Of a stretch of DNA of 64,000 nt, positions 24,077 through 37,300 are shown in pieces (positions within the stretch are counted from its first letter, which is position 1; every line of letters starts with the position of its first letter). Source of the DNA: Pocillopora verrucosa (Eukaryota > Cnidaria > Anthozoa > Scleractinia > Pocilloporidae); assembly GCF_036669915.1 (NCBI RefSeq), contig NC_089320.1, positions 20,349,982-20,413,981 on the forward strand, read 5' to 3'. The notes beneath the pieces were generated by a model that had not been told where the DNA came from, did not search any database, and worked only from the letters and a program-made list of their open reading frames with translations. The position numbers and the translations under genes were made by a program.

Positions 24077-25789
24077 TCAAGATAAACAAGGGAGTAGAAA
24101 CTATACACGGAATTTTAGACGTTTGGTATTTCGCTTTAACGAACCGATTTCAAGAAATAACAGGATTAGGTTGTATCGTTTGCGAACTGTTGCAACACAG
24201 CTATTAAGCCATGGATCGTGAAACTGTTTTGATGAGGAAGTCTTTCAAGATAATACTCCTGTTTTTTGGCGGAACCACACCGGAATTAGTTTTTGTATAA
24301 TCATTAAAAAGCCATTTTCAGCAACGAAACGTTATTGAAAATCGAGATTTGCAAGAACCAATGTCGCCGAATTTATACTTAGGGAGTAATCCCACATCAT
24401 TCCCCTTCCTCACCATTCCCTCTCTTGACGTTACAGCAGGTACGTGACTTCAGTTTGACTTGTTCAATTGACCAGAAATTTTTTTTTTCAAATTCATTCA
24501 CGTCTGTAAAAGTTCATTAGTGAAAGTATTATTTAGATGTCACTGAAAAGGAAATCTGTCACGATTGAATAAAACTGCGCAGAGAAGGGAACCGTTACAC
24601 ATAAATTTTACAGGTTCATTTTTATTCGATGAAAAACTCAGCGTTCTAAGCCTCTTCCTGACAAAGACGATTGATTAAATGTGCGTTTCTCCACGCAATA
24701 TTCAATGGTTCACACTCAAACGACATTGAAAAACAGGGAAAAAAAAAACAATTAAAGTTCTATTGGAGATATGATCTGACAGATCAGTAAGATGCGGTTC
24801 GTTATCACCCGGTGAGTCCTTAATAACCCTCGAGATACAAATATTTATTTATATCCACCGGAATGTGAAATATCTTTTAAGCTGCAAAGTCACTCATTTC
24901 GAAAAACAACTTAAAGCGTAACTTGAAATTGGTTTTGTCCGAGACTTGACCCTTTTTCGATAAGATTTGTTTCTGCTAACAAAAAATAAAACATATTTAC
25001 TCTCGTTGTTTTCCATGTGGAAAAAAACTTCGGTTCAGGAGGTCAACGGGAATCTAATGTCTGTACGTGACTTTGATAAAAACAACAGCAGATTTCTGTT
25101 TATCTGAAAATAGGACAAAATAAACCACAGCTCCAGAAATTATCACGAATGCTCATTTCCGTTTCCAAATTTGGAACTCCAATCGTGGTTTAACTATCAA
25201 ATACTTCTTTCGAAAAAACCCAATAAGGAACATTTTATTTGGGCGTGAAATTATTATGGCTTTCTTCGTCAAAGTTACTAGCTGATACATTTCAGGTCTT
25301 TGGATGGAAATCTGCATAATTGTAGAAGTCACTGCAGCATGAATTAAGTTACCTATTCCAATGTTATACATGAGAGATTTACTGCATAAAAATAACTTTT
25401 AAAAAAAACTACCTAAGCCTGGTTAAAAAAAAAAAAAAATACAGATTGTGTTTAACTACTTTCAGCAATTTTCGGCCGTGTTCCATCACATGGTTTCATG
25501 TCCCCCTTTCGCGCCAAATTTTTCCACGTCGGTGATTTAATTCCCGAATTTTTGCCGAAATCCTGGTCTGGTAAAAATTTTCCATGTTGACACCGTTAAT
25601 ACTACGGTCATGCATGGTTTGAGTATTCACTTACAACACAAGGTCATACTAAGGTTGGTCTACCATCTTTTTAAAGTCTCCTTCACTGTTTCCGCGCCTT
25701 TAGTATAAAACATTTAAAAAATTCTCGATTTTCAGTACAGTTCCTTGTCATATCATATGAATTAAAGAGGAAGTGACATCTCTTTACCT

Positions 25790-26010
25790 CTCGTATCAAC
25801 TAGACGAGAGGTGTGTGAGGTTTGATTCCTCATGGGGACTCACAATTTTTTCTTTGTCCTGAGCTCGTGACAAGAAGACCGAAAGACATATTTCTCTATT
25901 TCTTTACCGAGCTCAAAATTTACCATCTTCCTTATCCTATTTGTAAACATGACGCTATCGACACCGCTGATCCTAGCAGTATGCAGCTGCAGGACGCGTG
26001 TCATGTATGA
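25790..26010 (+). mobile_element. tRNA-derived SINE fragment, copy 1
   Basis: It has an RNA polymerase III box B-like GAGGTTTGATTCCTC, followed by ATGGGGACTCACAATTTTTT and CTTTGTCC, which recur in the copy 280 bases downstream. Just before box B is a perfect 8-bp stem, CCTCTCGT/ACGAGAGG (about 25794-25817), in the place of an anticodon arm. Box A is decayed. Confidence 0.55.
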
Positions 26011-26044
26011 ACTTTTTAGTAGTGGACCTCGCTCACAATGAGTT

Positions 26045-26185
26045 CCTGTGACTCGGTGGTAGAGCATCGGAGCGCGGAATCCGAAGGTTTGAGGTTCGAT
26101 TCCTTATGGGGTCTCAGAATTTTTTATTTGTCCCAAGTCTGTGAAGAGACGAAAAATATCTTACTCTGGTCAAGAGAAGGTTGTA
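26045..26185 (+). mobile_element. tRNA-derived SINE fragment, copy 2
   Basis: The head looks like a tRNA: box A-like GACTCGGTGGTAGAGCATC, an anticodon-type stem TCGGA/TCCGA, and box B-like GAGGTTCGATTCC. It is followed by the same body as copy 1 (ATGGGGTCTCAGAATTTTTT). The presumed acceptor-stem ends do not pair, so this is a SINE head and not a functional tRNA gene. Confidence 0.65.
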
Positions 26186-29100
26186 TCACTTCGCGACTGT
26201 ACTACGATGACAAAAAGCCCAATTTTCTGCATTGCTATCTCAAGTAGAAAATAGGAACTTACTATGTAAATGATGCTTGATACCACATCTCGCCGAACTA
26301 TCTTGCCACGCTTCGAATTGTTTACAGCTGTGGTAATTTCACTTTAAACTTACTGGAAAACGAAAATTGTTTATTATCCACGTCTCAACAATGCTATCTA
26401 CTACAGCTTTCTTCTCGCCGAGAAGAACATCTGGAGAGAACAATCGATGATAAAGTTTTTTCGAAGAAAATATTGAAACAAAATTCAAGTGCGTTTTATT
26501 CTCTTTACATGGAGCAACTGTGAATTTCTCTTTAAAAAATTCATGGAATTTGTTTCACGCGGACATTAGCCGTGCCGGATGAAGTAATCCTGGCCAAGAT
26601 CCAGTTAGTCTAAATTAGCAATGCATTATATAATAACTCCTTCCATTTCTCGTAGAATTCCACAAGGTACTTCACGGAAACCTTTTCCATAAACGCGAAT
26701 TGCAGCGAGAAAACTGGCACGACTTCTCCTCAAAATAAGTAAGTACGATTACTATGTACCACAAAGCCTATGCCTGATAAAACTTCGAAAATGTATTCGG
26801 AGAGGATTAAATACTAATTTCTAAACGGAGGGACTTAAATTGGTGGATAGACGAGGGTTTAACAAGCGGCATAAAAAAACTGAGCTAAGTCGGTTGGAAA
26901 TAAATACATAAGTCATGAACACGAGACAAAACAATCGTCGGTCATCTAGAGAGATTTTCCGGATTTATTGGTTTTATTTTTAAGATTCAAGTATTAACTC
27001 GATGCGGCAAGACCATGATTTTAAGCCACTGCTACTATAACTGAAGATATCTGAAACAATTCCATTCATATTGACGTCTAAAGTAACTGCAGTCGCTGAG
27101 AAAAACATCTCAGTGATATCTGAATTGACAATAACTTTTAAAAGGCTCCCCAAAGTCTCGAGCTCTTTCAACTTTCAGATTATATGACAATCTGGAAGGA
27201 ATTTATGAGGAATTTCTGTCCTTCGCTCTATTCATTCAATGAGTAAAGCTTTCAGCTGCTTTACTATATTGTCCTGAAAGACATGAAGACAACCATGGTT
27301 TCATGTTAGAACTTTTTGTTTTGGATTTGGGTGGGAAGACACTACTGAGAGAATGTACAGCTTAAAGAAAGAGGTGAAAAGAAAAAGTACTGTCTCTAAT
27401 ACTTTGATTCAAAAGTTCCTCCATCGTAATTGATATCCAAATATCACATGCAGCAAAATTTTGGGTAATTTAATTAGTGACGAGACGACGAAATTAGAAA
27501 TTTTCTACTTGTCGAAGCATGTCTTCAGAATTCTCTGTGCAAAGTTTGCATTTTGAAAGTAAAAACGTTCTTCCAAAAACCATTTGTTACGTAACCGGGG
27601 CACGTATTTCGCAATGCGCCCAGTATTTAACACTGATAAAAAAAAAAAAAAATGTCAGAAATCAGTCACCAGCACCAGCCTTTTCTCCTTTTGACTGCTA
27701 ATTTTTTTTTTTTTCACTCTTAATTAACAAGATGATATACAAACCATGCAAAAAGCATTCTTCATAACGCCTGTCAGATGTAAATCGATATGTTGCTAAT
27801 CTAAGGAGTGATGTTTAGATTTTCTTTTAACATTGTTAATTCAAATGTTCTATAGCTATAGTCTAGACGGTTTTAAAAATGATTTTAATGAACAGCAGAT
27901 TGCTATTGCTGAATGAAATATTTTGAGCTAAATATCGATTAACCATATGTGATTGATTTGTCTGGCTGGCCAGTCTTGATGAATATCACCAGTCTGAGGA
28001 CCATTTCGCCGGTGTCTCAATACGTCAGTGCTTGAAACTAGTATGACAGATTTTATATTAGTTTAATTAAGCCGCAAATTGACGAAAAAATGTGTTTTAT
28101 GGATGACAGTCACTGAAAAATGCATATGATTCTTCTCCTAACTCGAGCTATAAACCCACACTTAACTTTGCTAAGCCCTACATGCGTGCTGAAAGCTAGT
28201 CATGAATGAACACAACAATACATGGTCTTAGTCTCCAATAAGTTTTCAGTGAGCTCAGCTCATCTGGTAAACATCCAAACACAAAATTGCTGGGCCAGGT
28301 GCGAGGTTTCAGTCGAGGTGGGGAAATTCATAAAGAATGTTTTCCTTGTCCGCCGTTCGGAACGCATGTTACATTTTTACTTACATTCTAATACATCTTT
28401 CACGCCTATAAAGGGCCCAATAAGCCCGCCTCTTAGCTTTTCATCAATCCCCCGTTTCAAATAACAGATCCACGACCTTCTTGTTCTCAATTCTCCCTGC
28501 TTTCCTCAATTACGATGCTGTTCAAATGGCTACACTTGTATTTGAAGACCTGTATTAATAGTTTCCGTCATGTTTAAAAAAGCATATACGCGCCATAAAT
28601 TATATTTGTAGAAGACGAGTAACAATTCAGAAATGATGACTCACATATGAGTGCTTATGAGTTTTGAAAGCCCCCTTCACAGCCACTTTATCATGCCCTA
28701 ATTTGAGGGCCCCTGGAAGCTCTGAAAACTTATGAGCCCCAGGAGCCTCCATGGAGGTTCCCCAAGGGGACTTATTAGACCGTTTACGCGAGGTTAATTT
28801 TGAAAGTCCTCTGATGCACAGCAAGGAAGCGGAGCTAAAGGTATGTTATTCAACACAGAACATAATGCCAGGTTGAAACGAAATTCAAAGTTAACAGAAA
28901 TAGTTCTCATTTGCTCCTTGCCATTTGCTTTTTGCCTGTACTGAGGAGAATTTCTTTTTCGATCTTTCTTTAAATTCTATTAATATGTTTACCAGAGTTT
29001 GGAAATTTTGCGAGAAACCTGACGATTTTGTTTTGGTTGAACTGTATACTAGTCTCAATACGTTGATAGAAAACAGCGAGGTGTGCTTGACTAGAAAATC

Positions 29101-32100
29101 AGTTATCTTTCGCGTGCATGAATTCACATTGTAGAAATTTGTCCATCAAGAAATGAATTTTCGATTAACTAATCCTGCGCAAGAAACGAAAATTCCACAT
29201 TTTTGCATATACATTCTGTGGTTTACAAGACGTCCAGTTATGTCATGAGCAAACTATATGAGACTGAACATGCAGACAAGGATTAATTAACTTTTCGCTT
29301 TCGCTGCAGAAATTCCTGGATCAAAATAGAAACTCTAGATGCAGATAAACGTCGTCTAGCTGTATCGAAACTCCCTCAGGGCTCAAAGTTAGACATTATC
29401 AATATTTTGAATGACAGCCATTCTTAGAGATTTTTAACCTCGTGTTTCAAAAGGTTATTTTGTTTTGAAATCAGCACTTAAAATTCATTTCGTTTAGTTC
29501 AACTTTGGACTTTGAGTTTCTCATGCCTTTAAGTTGACATTTACGTCATATACAAACTGTATTGGATCGTAAAAAAAAAAGATAAGCTTATTTTAAACAC
29601 TTTATCAGTTCAGTACAGTCATGCATCTTCTCATAGACATTATACAGATTGCATGCTGTCTACTCGTGAAAATTCCATGTCTTCAGGACGATTCGAAGAA
29701 CTATGACAAAGTTAAATCAATTTTATTCCACTCGGAGTTTATAAAAAAAGCATTCATGTTACTTTGTTTTTCACTTGTGTCGCGAGAAAAACTTTGTTGA
29801 TGAAATCGATTCTAGTGCGAAGATGCTCTTCAGTGCAACATTGTGAACATCTTTCTTCGGCTTCAAAATACGCTTATTAAGCAATCAAGTAAATAGGTCT
29901 GAAACGGAAATTAGGCCGGTTTCAATATCTCTCAGCTATGGATCAAGGTGACCAATCAAACAGTATTTCTATTTCGTAACGTCTCGAGCGATCGCCTCAA
30001 AGAATATGTTTGAATTATATTTGACTTTAACCAAACTGACGGCTTTATACAACTCATTTGAACAAACTAATGCTGAAATTCCCGAAATCGCTTATGATTT
30101 CACTATTAAGCTAGTGACAGGGTTCAAAAACTTTTTCCTTTTTCGATGGATGCCAACGGTGTAATATAGGCGGTTCCGCCCGGGAAAGAGGTAGAAGGCG
30201 AATGCCAAACAACAGAGCCCGTTCGCTTGCTTAAGAGGTATAAATGGCGGTATACTGCTGGTAGCTGGCTTTGATAGAAACCTCTGGTTAGTGGGCAATT
30301 ATTCAATAGCTAAAAAGAAGTTTGACTGTTCTGTCTGGGGAGTTATTATTGGTTTCTTGGGTCAGACATTTACCGATCATGAGACACCGTGAGATGGCCG
30401 ATTATTGCAATTTCTTTTTTAAGCGGGCTGGACACATATGAACGAAAATTTCTCAAAATTGACCCGAGATAATGAGGCCAGGAATTATTTTTCAAAGTTA
30501 GAATTCATTCTCAAATGCAAGGCGCAGTTATAGAGTGGTCACGATTCTTTAAATTATTTAATAGATTTACTGTTATTATTTTAACCCAGCAAGTAGAAGT
30601 TTCCAGAAGAAAAATGTAACAACAGCTGGACACGAGCTTATCATGGATGGAAGTTCGCGGCCGTTTTTTTACGGCCGCTTTGGAAATTCTTGCTCCCTCT
30701 TCAACTTGAAAATTATTTCTGAAATCTTACAATTAGTCATGCATCTTGGGTTTTTCTAGTCAGTTTTCGAATATCTAATTTTTGGGAACGCAGCCCGGTC
30801 AGAAAACTTTACACAACAAAGTGGCTTTGATATTGAAAGTGTTATTGCAGGATACATGTGGAATTTAGCTCACTTCTAAAGAAAGATTATTCTGTGAGAA
30901 TGCGGCTTCTAATTCGAGGAAATCAACCTCAGCGGGTCAAGTGCGTAACTGACTGTTTGATTTCAACCCCTGAAGCGACTCATATAATGCGCTGTTCTTT
31001 ATCATATGATCATTTGACGATGAAAAGGCGTTCTGGGTTGTTGACTAAATAACACCGCCCACTGCTGTTCGACCAAATGCATATTATATAATAGAACAAT
31101 TTACTATAATTAGAAATGTTTTGGAAGTTTGTTCTCAAGGCTCTTGCACCTGTATATGATATGACCTGGGGTCGTAAATAAAGTTCCTTCAGCTTTTTTT
31201 TTTTTGAGCGTTGAGAATAAATTCCGAAAAATTTCTCGCTAAATCAAACACTCGGAGCATAACAATCTGCAAGACTTGTTTCGGCGATGTGTTATTTAAA
31301 AAACGTTCTGTCGAAAAAACAGCGAAGGTTTTAGGAGAGAGTTTACGGGAGAAAATAAATCGGTATCAACCAATGGATATTGAACTAGTGAATTCTTAGG
31401 TGGCTAATCTTAGATTAAAAAAAAAGACTATTAAGAATCTAGCTTTAAGCAAAACTTGTAAACGAAGCAATGAAGGCGGATGTTATTACAAAGCTAGTTA
31501 ACCAAAATAGACTTCAACTATTCTGCTCTGTGATGTATTTGATATAGGGTTTTCATACGGGTCAGTAATTTTACCTGTTGCTGAAACCGTTTCTAATTAA
31601 CATAAGATTTGCTTTGTTAGAAACGCACCAGATTATAACTCAGAAGTGACCGTATTAGGTTTGATTTGCAATATCAAATGCCCTTTCCGGGCAAGATGCG
31701 AGGGCGTGAAGGCTGTTCGGGTAGCGGCAATAATTGTATGTTACCAGATGTCTATGAGAAATGCTAACTTAAGCACTTGTTGCACAAGAAGTTGACGAAA
31801 ATATCCTCTACGTACCGCTTTACAAAAAATTGCAGCGCCTCGAGGGAAGAAAATGCTCCGGCCTATCATTATGAAACTTTGTTTGGTTAAAAAATGCCGC
31901 TTTATTTAGTCTGTTGAAGCTGACAGATTTGAGACCAAGAAAATCGGTCATGTACAACCATCCCCCACTTTGCAAAACTATCAAGAAAAGGCTTTGTTTT
32001 GCTTTCAGTAACGTGTATTATTCCGTTATCTCGCACTCTTAAGCACGAATGACGTCAACCTCAATTTAAACGCCCTGAAACACCTATATCAACATTGAAA

Positions 32101-34353
32101 TTACATCAATCAGTTTGTTTTAGCGATTTGATATCGCACGACAAAAAGTGCTTTTGTATGACTATGACTGTAATTTTTGACGTCAGTATTAGAACTTAAT
32201 TCATTTCACAAAGCATTTATTACAGCCCTGTTTATTGTGTACTTCGATGTCTACTGTTGCGAATCGATTCGGGTGTATTACCGCGCAACCCACGCAGGAT
32301 TATAACAAATACACTCCCCGCTTTCACAGCGACAATACGGACTTCCTGTTCACTCAAAAATCTACTCTATATGGCCTTTTTGCGTTTACAAGATACCGCA
32401 GGTTATCGCAAGGGTCTAACACAGTGATGAATAATCCTTAAGAAGGACACTCCAATTCCCAAAATATAAGCTGGCCACTCAGTCGCTTAAGACGTGGATA
32501 GGGTCACACGCACGGCAAGAGAAAATCTTCTTAATCAACTCAGGTAAAAACAAAATAATTTTCATTGTCCTCCTGTTTGCTCCTAAATTTATACTTTTAA
32601 ACACGCCGCCCGTGGTCTTCACGCAGTTGTATTTAGAATGTGGTGAATTGGGTGTGATTGGAAAGTCGCGTGGAAGGGTGCGCGAAAACTCGCGAGGGGT
32701 AGAATGGGTTTTGTTTGCTTGTGCGTTAAGTTTTCCCCGAGTTTGGATTTAGAGGGTTTCGGAGTCTGAGGAATTTAAAGGAAGCAAAGATTACTTGGTT
32801 AACACGTGGTTTTGGTTCATGGTCGCGTGACTAGGGAACATTGTCATTTTTCTTTTGATCACCATGTGTGGTAACCCAAAGGCGAACTTTTCTTTTAGCT
32901 CGTGCAGAGAATTTGGCTTTACTTCATGTCACAGTCCAAGAACCTAACCATATATAGCATAAGATGCGACTTCATGGCACTAAATCAAGTTAGCGTTGTC
33001 GAAGACAGTTTTTGTCAACATTCATCAATTCTGAGTTCCCGTAATACTCAGCCGGAAGCGCGGAAAGCCACAAAACTTGGGTATCTCCAGAATTTTTTCA
33101 CAACTGCGCTCTAAGAACTACCGGAAGCCCTTAGGACTCTTTGAGACGTTGTTTCACGTGAATTCTGACTTCCCGTCCCTCTGAATTAGACTAGAGATCA
33201 AAACAGTCTATTTAACCAGTTACTAGGGGAGTTTTGAACTTGCGATGAGTCGTACAACTTTAGAGAACGAAATATTTTTGAGGGCAACATAACACACGGT
33301 TATAGCGTGAATAAATTTGTGATATTATTCACAATATTGGAATGTCGCATTATGACGCTATTCGTGGTTTCGTCTAGTATTTTCTATTGAGATTTGCATC
33401 CTTGATGCAGGCTGCATTCTTTAATTTTTTTAAGTTTCCACTTGTTAAGTCAGTAAAAACTAGCAATGAATAGATAACATGGAGATTTAAATGAAAGAAT
33501 TCGAAGCGCCGACACGCAAACAACCGTAATCAAGTTTTTACAAATGTCTGAAACGAGATACTGATACTTTAGAACCCAGCTGTCTCTTGTGGACCTCGTC
33601 AGTTCACCATGGTAACCACTAGCCAATCATAAGCACAACCCAAGAAGGCACGATCGCTATGTGTCAATTAAGTTAATTTTATGTTTAAGGGGGTGGACAT
33701 GTCATCTTCCAATTCTTTCGCATAGCAAACAATAAATTTTGTGCAGTTAATCTGTCTGTCCTTATCAAAGGCTCTTAACCGTTTCTATACTTCTTATAGG
33801 TTATCCGAGTCGTGCAGGATCGCTAAGAATCTGCGTTGGAGAGAAGAAAAAGCAGCAGATTCCCAAAATTCTACACTCTCGGATCGGAAGTGTATTTTGG
33901 GTCCGTAATAACTTCAAAGTGAGGTGATACCTAGAGGTCTTCCGTGGAATGTCAAATATCTAATTGCGTGAGCAAGAATCCTTCGCTTTTACAGACCAGT
34001 TTCATCGTCAGGTCAACCAAGATCCTTTGTTATTTTATTTTCGCGTCTTTCTCATAGACAGGAGCGCGTCTGGGTCTTCATATTACAACTCAACGTCAAT
34101 ATTCCTATTGCGAAGTGGCTGTATGTGAAACTGTAATCTTACATATTCAACAATGGAATTTGAGAATCTTTGAGTTATCCACGAAGGTGATTTCATCACT
34201 GAAGGGTCGGGTTCGAGCAAGATTTTATTTTTGGATCTATCCAGATTATACCATCCCCTGTAGGCTTCATTGTCTCGGGTTTGATTATTCAACGCTTCGC
34301 GAATCTGCGATCATCAAGAAAACACTAAGAAACATACACAAATTTCGACGAAC

Positions 34354-37300
34354 ATGTCGATGCGGGAAGGAGAACAAACGCGGCGAACGACTTATGTCGG
34401 GAACAGCCAGCAAATGCTTCGGGACATTAAGAAGAGTTTACAACATTTAAAAAGGCAACCTGAACAACCTCAGAGGCTTTCACAACAAGCAGTGGCAACC
34501 CCGAGCTCGAACGCGGCGACAACGGTTGTACACGAGCAAACTACTCAAGCAAACGCTACAAGGATTGTACACAACCCAAATCGGCGAGGAATGAGTCATG
34601 CGAAAGCCTTAGCCGAAATAAGGAGCAGTTTAAAACCCTTCGAGGCTACAGAATCTGGTTATTCTTCATGTTCTGAGAATGGAGAGGCCTTTAATAAACA
34701 GTATTTGATGGGTCAACTCAAAGCGATGGGTTTGGACGAGGTACTGTATTTATATCACAACTTACATTTTTTGTGTTTGAAAGACTTCCATGATCTTGGT
34801 TCGTTCGTTGCTTCATGTCGACGTTTCTTTTCTGTAGGTGTTGCAAACGCACAATAGTTGTAGAATAGGGTACCTCGTGTTTATTTACTTCGGCCTTAAA
34901 ACCCGGGTTTATAACGATAAATTCACTCTATATCACGTATATTTACTTCTTGATAAATTACACTAGAGGGTTTACTATTGTTGTTTCTGGTACCGTTGTC
35001 CTTATATCCCGCGGATGGAAAGTAACAGATGTACTCTTTGGCATCGATTTTATTGTGATAAGTTAGTAAATGAGCTTTTAGATCTCAGGGGAAGGCCATA
35101 TTTTCCGCTCGGCCGCCAGTGTTTTTTTATCGCCGGTTCTTTTTCGTGTTAAGTTACATATCCGCACTGCTTTATTATCTCAAGCATTTGGATTTGGCAA
35201 ATGTTGTGTCCTTTTTGCAAAGTTTGTCCGGAAGCGCGGGTCAAAGGGTTGGTTCCAACAGATTCTTTCAGCTTCTGGCTTTGAGTTCTTAGCATGTAGT
35301 GTTAAATAGCAGTCGTTGCACTCATGCCTTCTATTCACGAGAGAACCGATACAAGAGGACGATCATGCGAAACGATGTAAAATAATATTGTAATATCTTT
35401 CTATCGAATGTCTATTTAAAGAAACATCTGGAAACAGGCATCCTGGAACTATCATTTGCCTGAAAACTGATAAATGTTTTAGCTTAAAAATAGCAGCCAA
35501 AAAATGCGATAATCGAATATCGGATTACGCGACATTTTTGAAATCCCGAAAAATGTTGGATGTTGACCTACTGATTGAAGTAGTGCGGGAATTGTGAACA
35601 CATGTTTTCAATTTCTACTAAACCGGGATTTTTTTTTTGGGGGGGGGGGGGGAGATGAAATTTCTAGACAAGATATCAATAGTTACACTTTGACTTATCA
35701 TTCCAGGATATGGCCACTGAAGCCATAAAGATGACTGCTAATAGGACAGTGGAGGATGCATTGCAACTGATTGAAACTTTGGCATCAACCAGGGGCTATA
35801 ACAGAGTCAATTTTGGTTCAAATACACCCAACAGTCGGTCTCAACTTCCTCCCCCTTACAATGCAGCAGTCAACCGTCCTTGGAAAGGTTCAGAAGAAGA
35901 AACAGCCAGAGCAGAATCACCCATGATTGCTGTAGAAAGGGTACACAGTACAGTTTCCATGCCATGTGCACAGGCAAGTACAGGGATGTCAACACCAGAG
36001 GCTACAAGGGCTGAATGGTGTGTTCAAAGGTCAAATAATCCTGGCCAACTTGTCCAAAACTGGCGTGGTGCACGGGTAGCAGCTCCTCAGCAAAGATTTG
36101 TTGAGCGAGCAGGCCCAAAAATGCAGCTTGGTTGGAAACCTACCTCAGTTGTTGGAGCACGACCAATGCAAGGAATGAATCAGGGTCAACCACAATTTGT
36201 CAGTGGTGTTGGGGCTAATGTACCTTCTCCACAATTTCATGTAACTGCTAACCTTACGTTAACTGGAAACAACTCTGCTCCCGATGAGTATCAAGGCCAG
36301 ATGGCTTCAACGGTTCCAAATGTTTCAGGAAATGGTGCAAATAATATGTCATTCAACATTTATGTCCAAACCAATTTTGCACAAAATTCCTCTGAGAACG
36401 TTCAGTCATCCACTCAAGGACAATTTTACCAAACAACGCCCCAACATATTGCTCCAACAGTTGTTCAGGGCGCGCACAGTGATGCATTGAACTCCAACTC
36501 ACCCATACCAAGCACACAGCAGACTCCAGTGCCACACTTTGTTCAGTCATTTGACCCAACTCTTCATCCCCCACCTGCATATGCCCCAGTTGCAAGGAGG
36601 CAGATGCCTTCTGATGTAAGCATGGGTGAGTCAAGCAACTGGCAGAACCATGTACCACGTGTGTCATCACGATCGCCAGTACCACCTCCCTGTGATCAGT
36701 GGAGACACTCTTGGAATACGGAAACATCATCCAACTCTGGTTCGATAAGTGATGAAATGCCATGGTCTAGTTCTTATAATGACAGCGGACCTCCTTCTCC
36801 TCTGTCAGACTCATCATTCACTGTGGAGGGTCCAACAAAGGTTACCAATGTAACTGGGACAGTTGTTTATCGTCTTGATTCACCCAAACGGCCTCCAATT
36901 CCAAACATGGAGACCTCAGTTCCTTGCAATGAGGATGATGATCAAATGTCAGAGTCCGATATGGAGACTCTGACTCCCGGCCAGAGATATAGACAATACA
37001 AAGAGAAATCAAAACTAAAGACAGTTTCTCCCACTGCAACTAAATTTTACTTGGAACAACACTTTGAAAACTTAATGAAGAACACAAAGGAAAGGGAGAA
37101 GAGGCGTGTTCAGCTCGAAGAGGAGATGGATAAAGTTGGACTTTCTCATGATGCAAGAGATCAAATGCGAAAAATCCTCATGAAGAAAGAAACAAACTAC
37201 ACTCGTCTGAAGCGATCAAAGATGGATATCACTATGTATGATAAGATAAGTAAAATTGGTACTGGTGCATTTGGAGAAGTGTGGCTTGTAAGGAAAATAG

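Larger units (their letters stand above)
17111..34000. other. Long gene-poor stretch, no supported gene
   Basis: About 17 kb without any frame I can support as a gene; the longest is 135 codons (18258-18665), with no recognised family. It contains one family A MITE (23872-24076), two tRNA-derived SINE fragments (25.79-26.18 kb), poly-A/T runs, and a possible decayed tRNA-like segment near 28.25-28.33 kb (box A- and B-like motifs only). It may hold distal regulatory DNA for LATS or unrecognised small exons. Confidence 0.5.

Noticed and set aside
26045..26117. Functional tRNA gene
   Set aside because: Box A and box B are present, but the presumed acceptor-stem ends do not pair and the anticodon loop has the wrong size. 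The same body repeats nearby, so it is a SINE head.
34115..34450. 111-codon plus-strand frame overlapping the LATS start
   Set aside because: It is in a different frame from LATS, begins with a non-ATG codon and shows no similarity. It is a shadow of the LATS 5' region.
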